The notes beneath the pieces are model-generated. The model was not told the DNA's origin, searched no databases, and saw nothing but the letters and a program-made list of their open reading frames with translations. From contig NZ_RHNN01000020.1 of NCBI RefSeq assembly GCF_003946245.1, positions 1 to 64,000 of the forward strand: DNA of 64,000 nt, given 5' to 3'. Source of the stretch: Levilactobacillus cerevisiae. GTDB lineage: Bacteria; Bacillota; Bacilli; Lactobacillales; Lactobacillaceae. Below, piece by piece: positions 29,398 through 37,823 of the stretch; the stretch's first letter is position 1, and each line of letters begins with the position of its first letter. The translations under genes were made by a program, and so were the position numbers.

Positions 29398-29973
29398 CTA
29401 AACGGTCAAATCATTTTCGGTTTTCATGCGCATAGCGTGACGGTAAGTTTCATAGATGGCGGCTAGGAAAATGATGACGTAAATATCTTGGACGCAGTCT
29501 GACCAGGTTTGAGGCGACGCTCCGTGATTGACTCGTAGTAACCAGCTTCGCGTGAGTTGATTTCCACTGGCAAAGAAGAGGTCGCTCACGAAGGTGACTA
29601 GCTGCATTTTGAAAATAGTGCGTAAGGCTTCTTCGTTTGAGGCCGAAAAGTATTCTTGGGCAACGATATTGTTGAGCAGCTTAATCAAGGCCTTTAAAGC
29701 TTTGATGCCAGCCCATGCCATTAAAATGATTCCTACTGACATGAGCAGGGCATAGGGCCAATTGGGAAAGCTTTTCACAGCTGCCAGCGTTGCTTGATGA
29801 TTGTTTGCTAAGCGCAGAAAGTCACTGCTACTTAGAATGTCGTGGGCGGTTCTGTTCTGGAAAGCCTCAAATAGGTAGCCAATCGGGAACAAAAACACCA
29901 AATAGCCGATTGCAATGCAAATGTATGAAAAGAAAACAACCGTCTTAATACCAAATTTCAACCATTTTGACAT
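29398..29973 (-). CDS. DUF2975 membrane protein
   Basis: A protein of about 191 residues with four hydrophobic segments (near residues 10-32, 70-92, 120-140 and 155-175 by eye), characteristic of DUF2975. The start MSKWLKFG at 29973 is chosen because AGGGGAG sits nine bases upstream. It is first in a two-gene minus-strand operon with the YozG-like regulator. No enzymatic motif is visible. Confidence 0.75.
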   Translation of the reverse strand: MSKWLKFGIKTVVFFSYICIAIGYLVFLFPIGYLFEAFQNRTAHDILSSSDFLRLANNHQATLAAVKSFPNWPYALLMSVGIILMAWAGIKALKALIKLLNNIVAQEYFSASNEEALRTIFKMQLVTFVSDLFFASGNQLTRSWLLRVNHGASPQTWSDCVQDIYVIIFLAAIYETYRHAMRMKTENDLTV

Positions 29974-30065
29974 GGTTAACATCTCCCCTGAAATTTATTA
30001 CAACTCGATAATACAATATCGATAAACAATAATCAATAGCTGAAAATCAATAAATTAAAATGAGA

Positions 30066-30176
30066 GTGGGACAAAAGGCGGTTAGCTGGTGAGCATTAAG
30101 GCTGAAAGCCGGATGATCCTGGGCTTGGATTATTTGGCTTTCAGTTTTAAGCGGAGCCAGCTGCCTTTCGTTCAAC
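30066..30176 (+). repeat. Intergenic hairpin repeat, family B, copy B1
   Basis: The nested stems are AAAGGC/GCCTTT, AGCTGG/CCAGCT, TTAA/TTAA and CTGAAAGCC/GGCTTTCAG. A conserved internal loop TGAGCA opposite GCGGAG lies between the second and third. Flanks GAGTG and ACGTTTC are conserved. It lies in the gap before the minus-strand DUF2975 gene. Confidence 0.85.
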
Positions 30177-30204
30177 GTTTCGGCAGTATAAACTTGGAGA
30201 TAAA

Positions 30205-30244
30205 AAAATGAGCCTGGGATTTTGTCCCAGGCTCATTTTTTTAT
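30205..30244. terminator. Bidirectional terminator
   Basis: AAAAAATGAGCCTGGGA and TCCCAGGCTCATTTTTTT form a perfect stem around TTTTG, just downstream of the minus-strand exonuclease gene. Confidence 0.9.
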
Positions 30245-30273
30245 TTCGGTCGTAATTTCAGGACTACTCAGTG

Positions 30274-30810
30274 TTAGGCATTCACCGTCACAAACGGCTT
30301 CAATGGCTGTGTGCCGAAGTGATTGGCTTCATACAACAGGATGTTAGCGCAGGCCAAACTGTCGTCTAGCGCGTTGTGGTGATGGTGCAAATCAATAGCC
30401 AGCTCATCACACACCGTGTCGAGTTTGTGATTGGGGAATTCCGGGAAGAACTTCCGACTGGTCTTCACCGTGTCCAACGTGAGGTAGCGGGCAGTTGGCA
30501 AATTGTAGTGCTCGAGACTGCTCCGCAAGACGCCGTTGTCAAACGGGGCGTTGTGGGCAATCACCAGCCGGTCCCGTTGAAAGAACGGCGCCACGTGTTC
30601 CCAGACTTCCGGGAAGGTGGGCGCGTTAGCCACGTCGCGTTCGTGAATCCCGTGAATCTGCACGTTGCGCCAGAAAAATTCGGTGTCTGGCTTAATTAAA
30701 GAATAAAATTCGTCAACGACTTGGCTGTCGCGGACAATCGTCAACGCCAAGGAGCAGGCACTATAGCGCTTGCCGCTCGCCGTTTCAAAGTCCATGGCTA
30801 CAAAGTTCAC
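30274..30810 (-). CDS. DnaQ-like 3'-5' exonuclease
   Basis: A 178-residue stand-alone DEDDh exonuclease. DFET (Exo I), HNAPFD (Exo II) and HHNALDD (Exo III, with catalytic His and Asp) are all present, and the fold ends there with no polymerase or helicase part. It resembles the epsilon-like nuclease of DNA polymerase III but is too small and isolated to be assigned to replication. A role in DNA repair or RNA turnover is equally possible. Confidence 0.88.
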   Translation of the reverse strand: MNFVAMDFETASGKRYSACSLALTIVRDSQVVDEFYSLIKPDTEFFWRNVQIHGIHERDVANAPTFPEVWEHVAPFFQRDRLVIAHNAPFDNGVLRSSLEHYNLPTARYLTLDTVKTSRKFFPEFPNHKLDTVCDELAIDLHHHHNALDDSLACANILLYEANHFGTQPLKPFVTVNA

Positions 30811-30908
30811 AGAAGCCTCTTCCTCTCTGGTTTTAGGTGGTTAAATACTAAGTGATTTCAATCAATAATGCAAGTGTTTTGGAAGTGGCTAATCGCAAAC
30901 CGGTCAAC

Positions 30909-31673
30909 CTAAACTGTCAAGCCCTTAACATCCAGCTCGACGGGGCAGTGGTCCGACCCCAGAACTTGATCTAAAATTTCTGCTTTTTCCAGTTGATCCT
31001 GCAGCCGATTGCTGGTGATAAAGTAATCGATCCGCCAGCCGGCGTTGTTGTCGCGGGCGTGGAACCGGTAGCTCCACCACGAATACCGTTCGGTGGCATC
31101 CGGGTTGAAGTAACGGAAGGTATCCGTGTACCCCGCGGCCAGAAGGTGGGCCATCTTTTCCCGTTCGTCGTCGGTAAAGCCGGCGTTCTTGTGATTGGTC
31201 TTGGGATTCTTCAGGTCAATCTCCGTGCGGGCCACGTTGAGGTCGCCACAGAAAATGATCGGCTTGTTCGCATCCAGTTTCTGCACGAAGGCCAGGAAAG
31301 CTTCTTCCCAGCCCATCCGAAAGTCGAGCCGCTTGAGCCCGCTCCCAGAGTTCGGTGTGTAACAGGTCAACACGTAAAAGTCTGGGTACTCCAGCGTAAT
31401 CGTCCGGCCCTCGTGATCAAAGTCCGGGGAGTCGATGCCGTAGAGGACGTTTAACGGCTTGTGTTTGGTAAATAAGGCCGTCCCCGAGTAGCCCTTGCGT
31501 TCGGCGTAATTCCAGTATTGGTAGTAACCAGGCAGGTCGAGGTCGATTTGGCCCTCCTGTAACTTGGTTTCTTGAATCCCAAAGAAATCAGCGTCGAGTT
31601 CCTGAAAAGTTTCCACAAAATTCTTTTTCACAATTGCCCGTAGGCCGTTTACGTTCCAAGAAATAAATTTCAT
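30909..31673 (-). CDS. exoA: Exodeoxyribonuclease III (AP endonuclease)
   Basis: A 254-residue base-excision repair enzyme that cuts DNA at abasic sites. SWNVNGLRA, the IQETKLQ metal-binding Glu, GDLNVARTEID and the C-terminal SDHCPVELD with catalytic His are present. The start at 31673 (MKFISWN) follows TTGGAGGTG; a 36-codon upstream extension overlaps the promoter region of murB and is rejected. With ung it gives the window two uracil-repair steps. Confidence 0.95.
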   Translation of the reverse strand: MKFISWNVNGLRAIVKKNFVETFQELDADFFGIQETKLQEGQIDLDLPGYYQYWNYAERKGYSGTALFTKHKPLNVLYGIDSPDFDHEGRTITLEYPDFYVLTCYTPNSGSGLKRLDFRMGWEEAFLAFVQKLDANKPIIFCGDLNVARTEIDLKNPKTNHKNAGFTDDEREKMAHLLAAGYTDTFRYFNPDATERYSWWSYRFHARDNNAGWRIDYFITSNRLQDQLEKAEILDQVLGSDHCPVELDVKGLTV

Positions 31674-31749
31674 TACGCACCTCCAACTAACTGGTTTCAG
31701 TATACCAGAAAAGTTAGAAATTGCGGTATATTGGAGCGTTCTTCCCCGG

Positions 31750-31778
31750 TTCACCCAGAATTCATGGTAAAATATAAT
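31750..31778 (+). promoter_or_regulatory. murB promoter
   Basis: TTCACC and a perfect TATAAT have a 17-base spacer. The start would fall near 31785, giving a leader of about 200 bases before murB. Confidence 0.65.
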
Positions 31779-31803
31779 CACTCACGACAAAATCACGTTT
31801 TAT

Positions 31804-31952
31804 TTGGTTACGGTGCGGGTCTGGTGCCGGCCACTTCGGTGAATTACCCAGGCACGGCAAGGCGTTTCACCAGGCCAACGCATGCGATTGACGCCTGTTT
31901 TCAGCGAACGCGGCGTAATCCAGCCGGCATTCGCTGAAAATAAGCGTAACCA
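31804..31952 (+). ncRNA. Structured 5' leader of murB (possible cis-regulatory RNA)
   Basis: TGGTTACG (31805-31812) and CGTAACCA (31945-31952) close a domain of about 150 bases. Inside, GTCTGGTG (31819-31826) pairs with CACCAGGC (31868-31875), and TTTTCAGCGAA pairs with TTCGCTGAAAA (within 31898-31941). This gives a three-way junction layout. It ends 35 bases before the murB start. I match it to no riboswitch or T-box that I know, and no terminator follows. Confidence 0.45.
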
Positions 31953-31987
31953 GGCACAAATATTTACAGATCGAGAGGAATTTTATC

Positions 31988-32899
31988 ATGATGACGGACA
32001 TAACGACGGCTTTCCCAGCAATTGAAATCTTACGGGACGAGCCACTTGCACATTATACACACACAAAGACCGGTGGACCGGCGGATTTCTTAGCGTTCCC
32101 CACCAACATTCAGGAAACGAAATCCTTACTGGCGTACGCCAATGAGGAACAGGTCCCGGTGACGGTGATTGGCAACGCCAGTAACCTGATCGTTCGAGAT
32201 GGCGGCATTCGGGGCTTGGTGATGATTCTAACCAAGATGAACCACATCACCACGACCGGTAACACGGTGACGGCGGAGGCTGGCGCTGCGTTGATCAAGA
32301 CGACCCAGGTGGCGCAAGCTCATGCCCTGACCGGCTTTGAATTTGCCGCTGGGATTCCCGGTAGCGTGGGCGGGGCCATCTTCATGAACGCCGGTGCTTA
32401 CGGCGGGGCCATTAGTGATATCGCCCTTTCCGCCGAGGTATTGACGCCCGCTGGCGAAGTCCGTACCCTGACCCAAGATGAGTTTGATTTCGGTTACCGG
32501 CACAGTTCGATTCAAGACTATCATGACATCGTTTTGACGGCGACCTTTGCTCTGGAACCAGGGGATGGGACAGCTATTCAAGCCAAGATGGATGATCTGA
32601 ACGCACAGCGTGCTGCCAAGCAACCCTTGGACTTACCTTCCTGTGGGAGTGTTTTCAAACGCCCAGAAGGCCATTACACTGGTCAGCTGATCCAAGCCGC
32701 TGGGCTACAAGGCTTGAAGTGGGGCGGTGCCCAGGTTTCGACTAAGCATGCGGGGTTCATTGTGAACATCGATCACGCGACGGCCACGGACTACCTGGAA
32801 CTGATTCACCACATTCAAGACGTGATTTGGCAAACGGACCAGGTCAAACTGGAAACCGAAGTCCAAATCATTGGCGAAGAACCAGCTGCCACGAAGTAA
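31988..32899 (+). CDS. murB: UDP-N-acetylenolpyruvoylglucosamine reductase
   Basis: A 303-residue FAD enzyme that makes UDP-MurNAc for peptidoglycan in the cytoplasm. [10 protein letters not shown] near residue 20, [16 protein letters not shown] (FAD pyrophosphate loop, near 62), [20 protein letters not shown] (near 127) and SCGSVFKRP with catalytic Ser are visible. This is the short type II form. ATG follows GAGAGGA; two ATG codons are adjacent, so the start may be 31988 or 31991. The leader before it is unusually long and structured. Confidence 0.96.
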   Translation: MMTDITTAFPAIEILRDEPLAHYTHTKTGGPADFLAFPTNIQETKSLLAYANEEQVPVTVIGNASNLIVRDGGIRGLVMILTKMNHITTTGNTVTAEAGAALIKTTQVAQAHALTGFEFAAGIPGSVGGAIFMNAGAYGGAISDIALSAEVLTPAGEVRTLTQDEFDFGYRHSSIQDYHDIVLTATFALEPGDGTAIQAKMDDLNAQRAAKQPLDLPSCGSVFKRPEGHYTGQLIQAAGLQGLKWGGAQVSTKHAGFIVNIDHATATDYLELIHHIQDVIWQTDQVKLETEVQIIGEEPAATK

Positions 32900-32927
32900 G
32901 CAAAATGACAAAAAGGGGGAACCTTAT

Positions 32928-35060
32928 GTGCCTATAGTTGAAGCAGTGATCCTGTTGATCGTGTTAGTTTTATTCTCTAATATTATCAGTCACTACCTCA
33001 CGTTTATTCCGGTCAGTTTGATTCAAATTGCGCTGGGACTCCTCGTCGCCTTAGTTTGGAACTTCGAGGTCCCACTGGAAACTGATTGGTTTTTACTCTT
33101 GTTCATTGCACCGTTGTTGTATAACGATGGCCGGCGTTTTCCCAGAAAAGAACTCTGGCGATTGCGGGGGCCAATCTTTGCCAATGCCATCTGGCTGGTC
33201 TTTTTGACCACAATTTTAGGTGGCTTTCTCATTTACGAATTGATTCCCAAGATGCCGTTTACTGTGGCGTTGGCGTTGGCAGCGATTTTGTCACCGACCG
33301 ACCCGGTTGCGGTGCAGTCGATTTCCAAGCAGGCCAAGCTGCCAGATAGTTTGCTTCACCTGGTCAGTGGGGAAAGTCTGATCAACGACGCCAGTGGCCT
33401 GATTGCCTTCAAATATGCGATTGCGGCGACGGTGACGGGTGCTTTTTCAATGGGCACAGCTGTGGGTGACTTCTTTTACATCAGTATCGTCGGCTTTTTA
33501 TCCGGTCTGATTTTCATGACCGCCATTCAACTCTTAATGGATATTTTACGGCGGCAGGGGATTGATGACGTGATCTTCAACACGGTGTTGCAAATTGCCA
33601 CGCCGTTCGTCGTCTACCTAGTCACCGAAGAGATTACCCATGCTTCCGGGGTAATTGCCGTGGTCACCGCGGGGGTGCTCTACCACGCCCGGGAAAACCG
33701 GATTGTGGAGGACTCACCCGAATTAAAATTGGTGACCGAAAAAGTTTGGGATATTATTATCTATTCTTTGAACGGTATCGTGTTTGTGATTCTCGGCATC
33801 GAATTGCCCGTGGCGACGTCGAAAGTGATTAAAGGTGGTCAGTTCAACACGTGGCAAGCGCTCTTCTTTGCCTTCATGGCCTGGGTGATCATCGTGGTCA
33901 TCCGAACCGTCTGGACATACGGGTACGTGCTGTTTGAACGGATTAACCACAAGGGCACCACGGATAAGCCAGGCTTGCGGATGTCTATTTTATCCGGTCT
34001 GTCTGGTGTGCGGGGGGCCGTTACCATGGCCGGGGTCCTGTCGGTGCCGATGACGATTTCGTCTGGTGCGAGCTTCCCGACCCGTTCGTTGATGCTGTTC
34101 GTGGCTTCCGGCGTCATCATTATCAGTCTGGTCGCCGCCACCATCACCTTGCCGTTAATTTCGACGTCGGGCCAACCCCTGCAAACGCGGGCGAGTGCCA
34201 GCGACGAGGGGGCCAACGACCTTGATTTGGATGAGGACGGCGAGGAGATTCCCGAAGATCCGGTCCGCCAGATTAGTGAGGATGAGGCCCGGGCGTACAT
34301 TATGCGGTTAGCCATTTCAAAAATTGAAGAACTCCGACGACCGAACAATCAACGAGCCGCTTATGATTTAATTCTAGACTATCAATTCGTGATTCGCCGG
34401 TTGGAAATGAATTATCGGGCAGATACCGCCATGCAGAAGGTTTTGGAAGACGAAATCAAGCTGCGCGAGGTCACCTTGGCTGGTGAACGGGCATCGCTGA
34501 AGGAACTGCGTCAGGGTGAAAAAATCACGCAAACCAGTTATGTCGGGGCGATTCGCCGGATTGAAAACTTTGAAAGCCGATTGACTCAGGTGGCAGGACA
34601 TACGATGCCAAGTGTGCTGCGTTACTGGCGTGTCTTCTTCAAGCATATGTTCCGGAACGCGGCCTACTGGTTGCATTCGGAGGACACGGATCGCTTGCAC
34701 GCGGAAAATAATTTGATTGAGCGGGAGACGTCGAAGGCCGCTATCAAGGGCCTGTCACAATACCTGGCAAGCTCGGACGTGGACGAGACCCAGTTCGATA
34801 ACCAGGCCGTCTACCATTTGCTAGTCCAATACCGAAACCGGATTGAACGAGCCAAGGCGGAGACTGCACCGGACCATGAAGAGCTTTACCAACACCAAAT
34901 CAATAAGTTGCGGGTCCGGGCGCTGGGTGCCGAGAGAACGGGGATTCAAACGTTATTGGAGGCCGGTAACATCACCTGGAATATGGCCTCTCATCTGCGG
35001 CAATACGTCAACTATTCAGAAAACGTGCTGGTCATGTCGTTGAATAGTGAAGAGGGATAG
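32928..35060 (+). CDS. Na+/H+ antiporter, CPA1 (NhaP) family
   Basis: A 710-residue membrane antiporter. About twelve hydrophobic segments fill residues 1-415, with SPTDPVAV and GESLINDASGL, the CPA1 ion-binding motifs with conserved Asp pairs, and SGLSGVRGAVTMAGVLSVP. The rest is a long cytosolic domain with an acidic stretch and helical, charged sequence. The start is GTG at 32928 after AAAAAGGGGG, 28 bases past murB; an earlier in-frame TTG inside murB is rejected. It probably exports sodium or potassium in exchange for protons. The stop is followed within three bases by repeat B2. Confidence 0.9.
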   Translation: MPIVEAVILLIVLVLFSNIISHYLTFIPVSLIQIALGLLVALVWNFEVPLETDWFLLLFIAPLLYNDGRRFPRKELWRLRGPIFANAIWLVFLTTILGGFLIYELIPKMPFTVALALAAILSPTDPVAVQSISKQAKLPDSLLHLVSGESLINDASGLIAFKYAIAATVTGAFSMGTAVGDFFYISIVGFLSGLIFMTAIQLLMDILRRQGIDDVIFNTVLQIATPFVVYLVTEEITHASGVIAVVTAGVLYHARENRIVEDSPELKLVTEKVWDIIIYSLNGIVFVILGIELPVATSKVIKGGQFNTWQALFFAFMAWVIIVVIRTVWTYGYVLFERINHKGTTDKPGLRMSILSGLSGVRGAVTMAGVLSVPMTISSGASFPTRSLMLFVASGVIIISLVAATITLPLISTSGQPLQTRASASDEGANDLDLDEDGEEIPEDPVRQISEDEARAYIMRLAISKIEELRRPNNQRAAYDLILDYQFVIRRLEMNYRADTAMQKVLEDEIKLREVTLAGERASLKELRQGEKITQTSYVGAIRRIENFESRLTQVAGHTMPSVLRYWRVFFKHMFRNAAYWLHSEDTDRLHAENNLIERETSKAAIKGLSQYLASSDVDETQFDNQAVYHLLVQYRNRIERAKAETAPDHEELYQHQINKLRVRALGAERTGIQTLLEAGNITWNMASHLRQYVNYSENVLVMSLNSEEG

Positions 35061-35062
35061 AG

Positions 35063-35173
35063 TGGGACCAAGGGCGGTTAGCTGGTGAGCATTAAGGCTG
35101 ATAGCCGGATAATCCCGGGTTTGGATTATTTGGCTATCAGTTTTAAGCGGAGCCAGCTGCCCTTTGTTCCACG
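35063..35173 (+). repeat. Intergenic hairpin repeat, family B, copy B2
   Basis: The stems are GTGGGAC/GTTCCAC, AAGGGC/GCCCTT, AGCTGG/CCAGCT, TTAA/TTAA and CTGATAGCC/GGCTATCAG. Compared with B1, both AAGGGC/GCCCTT and CTGATAGCC/GGCTATCAG show paired substitutions. It begins two bases after the antiporter stop. Confidence 0.9.
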
Positions 35174-35197
35174 TTTCAGCAACGTGGACTTGAAGAC

Positions 35198-35492
35198 ACA
35201 AACGGTCCAGCTATCAGGGATTCAATCCACAAGATTTGGCTGGAATTGCCACCTGCGGCTGCCAGAGATTCCGGCTGCTGTGGGGACCGCCTGCGGCCTG
35301 AGGGGCGGTCCTCCGGCTCGGTTTGAAGCCTGGCGAAGACCGCCAGTCTCCAAACACGTCCCACGCTGTAAGCTGGTTCCCAGCTAACAGCGTCGACACA
35401 GCTGCCTGCATCTCTGTCCTCCTTCGGTTAGGATTGGTTCTTCAACATGACAGTCATGTGATTATCGCTGGACTGGCAACGTTTGTCCAGCG
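35198..35492 (-). repeat. Intergenic structured repeat, family A, copy A4 (extended form)
   Basis: On the minus strand the left end is ACAAACGTT and the right end CCGTTTGTG. The core 35263-35416 is closed by CAGAGAT/ATCTCTG. It carries CAGCTGTGTCGA, P2 CGCTGTTAGCTGG/CCAGCTTACAGCG, GGGACG, P3 GTTTG..CAAAC, GACCGCCCCTCAGGC and CCCCACAGCAGCC. The right flank matches copies A3 and A6. Confidence 0.85.
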
Positions 35493-35634
35493 TAATCAGC
35501 CAACTGGCTATGTCGGTCCAGTCATGGAGTTTAGTCCTTCGATTTCACATTGACGAAACGTGAGTTCTATCCACAGCACTAAGAGTTTTGGTGCGCGTAA
35601 TCAGTAAGATGTCAATTTAACTTAAATTAAAAAA

Positions 35635-35672
35635 TCCAGACGGTCATGAAAGTGTCCCGTCTGGATTTTTTT
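35635..35672. terminator. Bidirectional terminator
   Basis: AAAAAATCCAGACGG and CCGTCTGGATTTTTT pair perfectly. The bases from 35493 to 35634 and from 35673 to 35959 hold no gene I can support. Confidence 0.85.
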
Positions 35673-35959
35673 GGCGTCGAACTACCCCAGTGCTCCAGAA
35701 ATAATTCAGCGACTCTTAAGCCAGGTCCATCCACCGTGATCACTAAAATTAATTTCGGGGGTTACAAAGACCAAGTAAATTTCGTTAGTAAGGATAGGGG
35801 GCTAACGGTGGCCACCGACATAGAAAAAGGCCGGTAACTTTCAGCCATCACAACTGAAAGCACCAACCTGAATGAAGTCATTATTTGTGTATACGTAGAG
35901 ACCAGATTAACTGGAGCTGTGGTAGATATATCGTATTCCTGACCTTACATTGCTGAAAC

Positions 35960-36070
35960 GTGTGGCGGCGGGCAACTGATTCCGCTTAACACTGATAATC
36001 AACCAATCCAGGCCCCGGATTAGTCGCTTATCACCGTTAATGCTCGTCAGTTAAGCGCCCACCGCCACAC
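35960..36070 (-). repeat. Intergenic hairpin repeat, family B, copy B3
   Basis: On the minus strand the stems are GTGTGGCGG/CCGCCACAC, GGGC/GCCC, AACTGA/TCAGTT, TTAAC/GTTAA and TGATAA/TTATCA. The invariant internal loop is CGAGCA opposite GCGGAA, and ACGTTTCAG follows. It begins at the stop codon of the DUF1361 gene and runs in the same direction. Confidence 0.85.
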
Positions 36071-36073
36071 TCT

Positions 36074-36733
36074 CTAATCCGCAGCGTCGCGGTTGTTCAT
36101 GATGAGGTAAAGAATCCAGTAACAGAAGAGCTGGATCAATGTCATCAAGCCCACGAAGATCCACATATCCGGCGTCCACATGGCCAAGAGCGGTCGGATG
36201 AACTGTTCCGGATTTAGGAATAAGTAAATCGTGTGAATCCGGAGAAAACGACCAATGTACAGACCAACCGACGTTAGGAAGGTCAACACTAAGACGACGA
36301 ATAGTCGGGCAATCCCGTTCCCCTTTGCCAGCCGCTCGGTAATGGACTGACTGACGTGATTCAGGCTCCAGAAGCCCAAAAATGAGCAGCTGATGGCGCT
36401 AATAATCATGTAGGTAAAGTAGATCCATAAGTGCGGCGTGACTCTTAGCAAGCCGCTCATGGCGTATGGCTGCAAGAGCGACAGGTGGAACAGATCGGTT
36501 AGGAGATAGGGGGCGTTGGGATAGAACAGCAGCCACAGAATAACGAGTGGCCAAAACAGCCAGCCGCGGGGGTGCTTGCTCCCTAAGTGAAAGCTGATTT
36601 CAATGGGGATGGCCCCCAAGAAGGTGTTGAGTACCAAGAACGAGAAGGGGTCCTTGGCACGGAAAAAGAGGAAAATTAGCCACGCCACGAAAAAGGCACG
36701 GATTTCCCACCGGGCTCGCCGCTTCATAGCCAT
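36074..36733 (-). CDS. DUF1361 membrane protein
   Basis: A protein of about 219 residues with six or seven hydrophobic segments. The loop NTFLGAIPIE and the motif FYPNAPYLLTDLFHL are typical of DUF1361. The start MAMKRR at 36733 is chosen because AAAGGA precedes it; an upstream GTG would put that site inside the gene. No function is known for the family. It is a single gene, its stop merging with repeat B3. Confidence 0.8.
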   Translation of the reverse strand: MAMKRRARWEIRAFFVAWLIFLFFRAKDPFSFLVLNTFLGAIPIEISFHLGSKHPRGWLFWPLVILWLLFYPNAPYLLTDLFHLSLLQPYAMSGLLRVTPHLWIYFTYMIISAISCSFLGFWSLNHVSQSITERLAKGNGIARLFVVLVLTFLTSVGLYIGRFLRIHTIYLFLNPEQFIRPLLAMWTPDMWIFVGLMTLIQLFCYWILYLIMNNRDAAD

Positions 36734-36932
36734 CACCAATCCTTTCACAAAGTCCTACCCTTATTTTACAGCGCGAAGGCCGGATACGAACAGAATATGA
36801 CTTCTATATTAGCAGATTATTTTAATATAAATAACGGCGACGACTGACCTTAAGGAATCTGTAAGCTTTGCGACCATTCCACTAGAGTTTGCAGGGATTG
36901 TCCGCAATCGGGGCGAAATGTCAGCGGCGCCG

Positions 36933-36941
36933 TGCTATAAT
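36933..36941 (+). promoter_or_regulatory. Extended -10 promoter of cdaA
   Basis: TGC-TATAAT is an extended -10 element 31 bases before the start codon. The -35 region is weak. Confidence 0.5.
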
Positions 36942-36971
36942 AAAATTTGAATTCAATTTGGAGGGAAAGCT

Positions 36972-37823
36972 ATGAACCTGGATTGGGGAAATCTCCTAAC
37001 TATCGGAAATTTGGTCAACCTCCTCGACATTCTTGTGGTGTGGTTCGTCATCTATGAATTAATCGTAATGCTACGGGGAACCAAAGCGATTCAGCTCTTC
37101 CGTGGGGTTATCTTAATTCTGATTGTCCGCTTTGTCAGTGCCTACTTGGGGCTGAACACGGTGTCGTGGCTGGTTGATCAGGTTATCAACTGGGGTGTTA
37201 TTGCCATTATCATCGTCTTTCAACCGGAAATTCGGCGGGGGTTGGAACATCTCGGTCGGGGCTCTTTGTTTGTTCGGGTTCGCCACGAAAATGAAGCGGC
37301 CAACAAGATGATTGAAGGCTTGGATAAAGCCATTCAGTACATGTCCAAACGGCGGATTGGGGCGTTAATGACCATTCAACGGGACACGGGACTGGAAGAC
37401 TACATTGAAACGGGCATTGATTTGGATGCCGAGTTGACCGGCGAACTGCTGATCAACATCTTCATCCCCAACACGCCGCTGCACGATGGCGCGGTCATCA
37501 TTCGCGACAACCGGATTGCCGTGGCGGCGGCCTACCTGCCGTTGTCCGAGAGCAACCTGATTCCGAAAGAGTTGGGAACGCGTCACCGAGCAGCCGTTGG
37601 GATTTCTGAAGTGACGGACGCCTTAACCATCGTTATTTCTGAAGAGACCGGGGAAGTGTCCATTACCAAGAACAACGAACTCCTTCGCGGCCTCACGCAG
37701 TCGGATTATTTGAAATTTCTGCGAAATGAATTGGTCAACGATGAGGCGACGGACACCAACAATGTGTTCCTGAAGGCCTTGGACTGGTTTGATCAGCGGT
37801 TCAGAGGGGGGCGGCGTAAATGA
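36972..37823 (+). CDS. cdaA: Diadenylate cyclase CdaA
   Basis: A 283-residue membrane enzyme that makes cyclic di-AMP from two ATP. Three membrane helices fill about residues 10-95. The DAC domain (about 105-260) carries LHDGAVII (DGA) and GTRHRAAVGISE (RHR), the catalytic motifs. In Firmicutes c-di-AMP controls potassium and osmolyte transport and wall integrity. The stop overlaps cdaR by four bases, and glmM follows, giving the conserved cdaA-cdaR-glmM operon. ATG follows TGGAGGGA. Confidence 0.97.
   Translation: MNLDWGNLLTIGNLVNLLDILVVWFVIYELIVMLRGTKAIQLFRGVILILIVRFVSAYLGLNTVSWLVDQVINWGVIAIIIVFQPEIRRGLEHLGRGSLFVRVRHENEAANKMIEGLDKAIQYMSKRRIGALMTIQRDTGLEDYIETGIDLDAELTGELLINIFIPNTPLHDGAVIIRDNRIAVAAAYLPLSESNLIPKELGTRHRAAVGISEVTDALTIVISEETGEVSITKNNELLRGLTQSDYLKFLRNELVNDEATDTNNVFLKALDWFDQRFRGGRRK

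Noticed and set aside
30066..30244. Family B hairpins as simple terminators
   Set aside because: The conserved hairpins have no T run, contain conserved internal loops and lie next to separate, proper terminators.
31731..31937. 68-codon frame upstream of murB
   Set aside because: It covers the murB promoter and the structured leader and has no ribosome binding site.
31804..31952. T-box or known riboswitch before murB
   Set aside because: No T-box sequence, no terminator/antiterminator pair and no conserved core that I could match to thiamine, FMN, lysine, SAM or cobalamin classes.
35214..35411. Arg/Pro-rich reading frames on both strands in the 35.2-35.5 kb gap
   Set aside because: They fall in repeat A4, overlap each other in several frames and lack ribosome binding sites.
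35646..35837. 63-codon plus-strand frame
   Set aside because: It starts inside a terminator stem, has no ribosome binding site and no recognisable domain.
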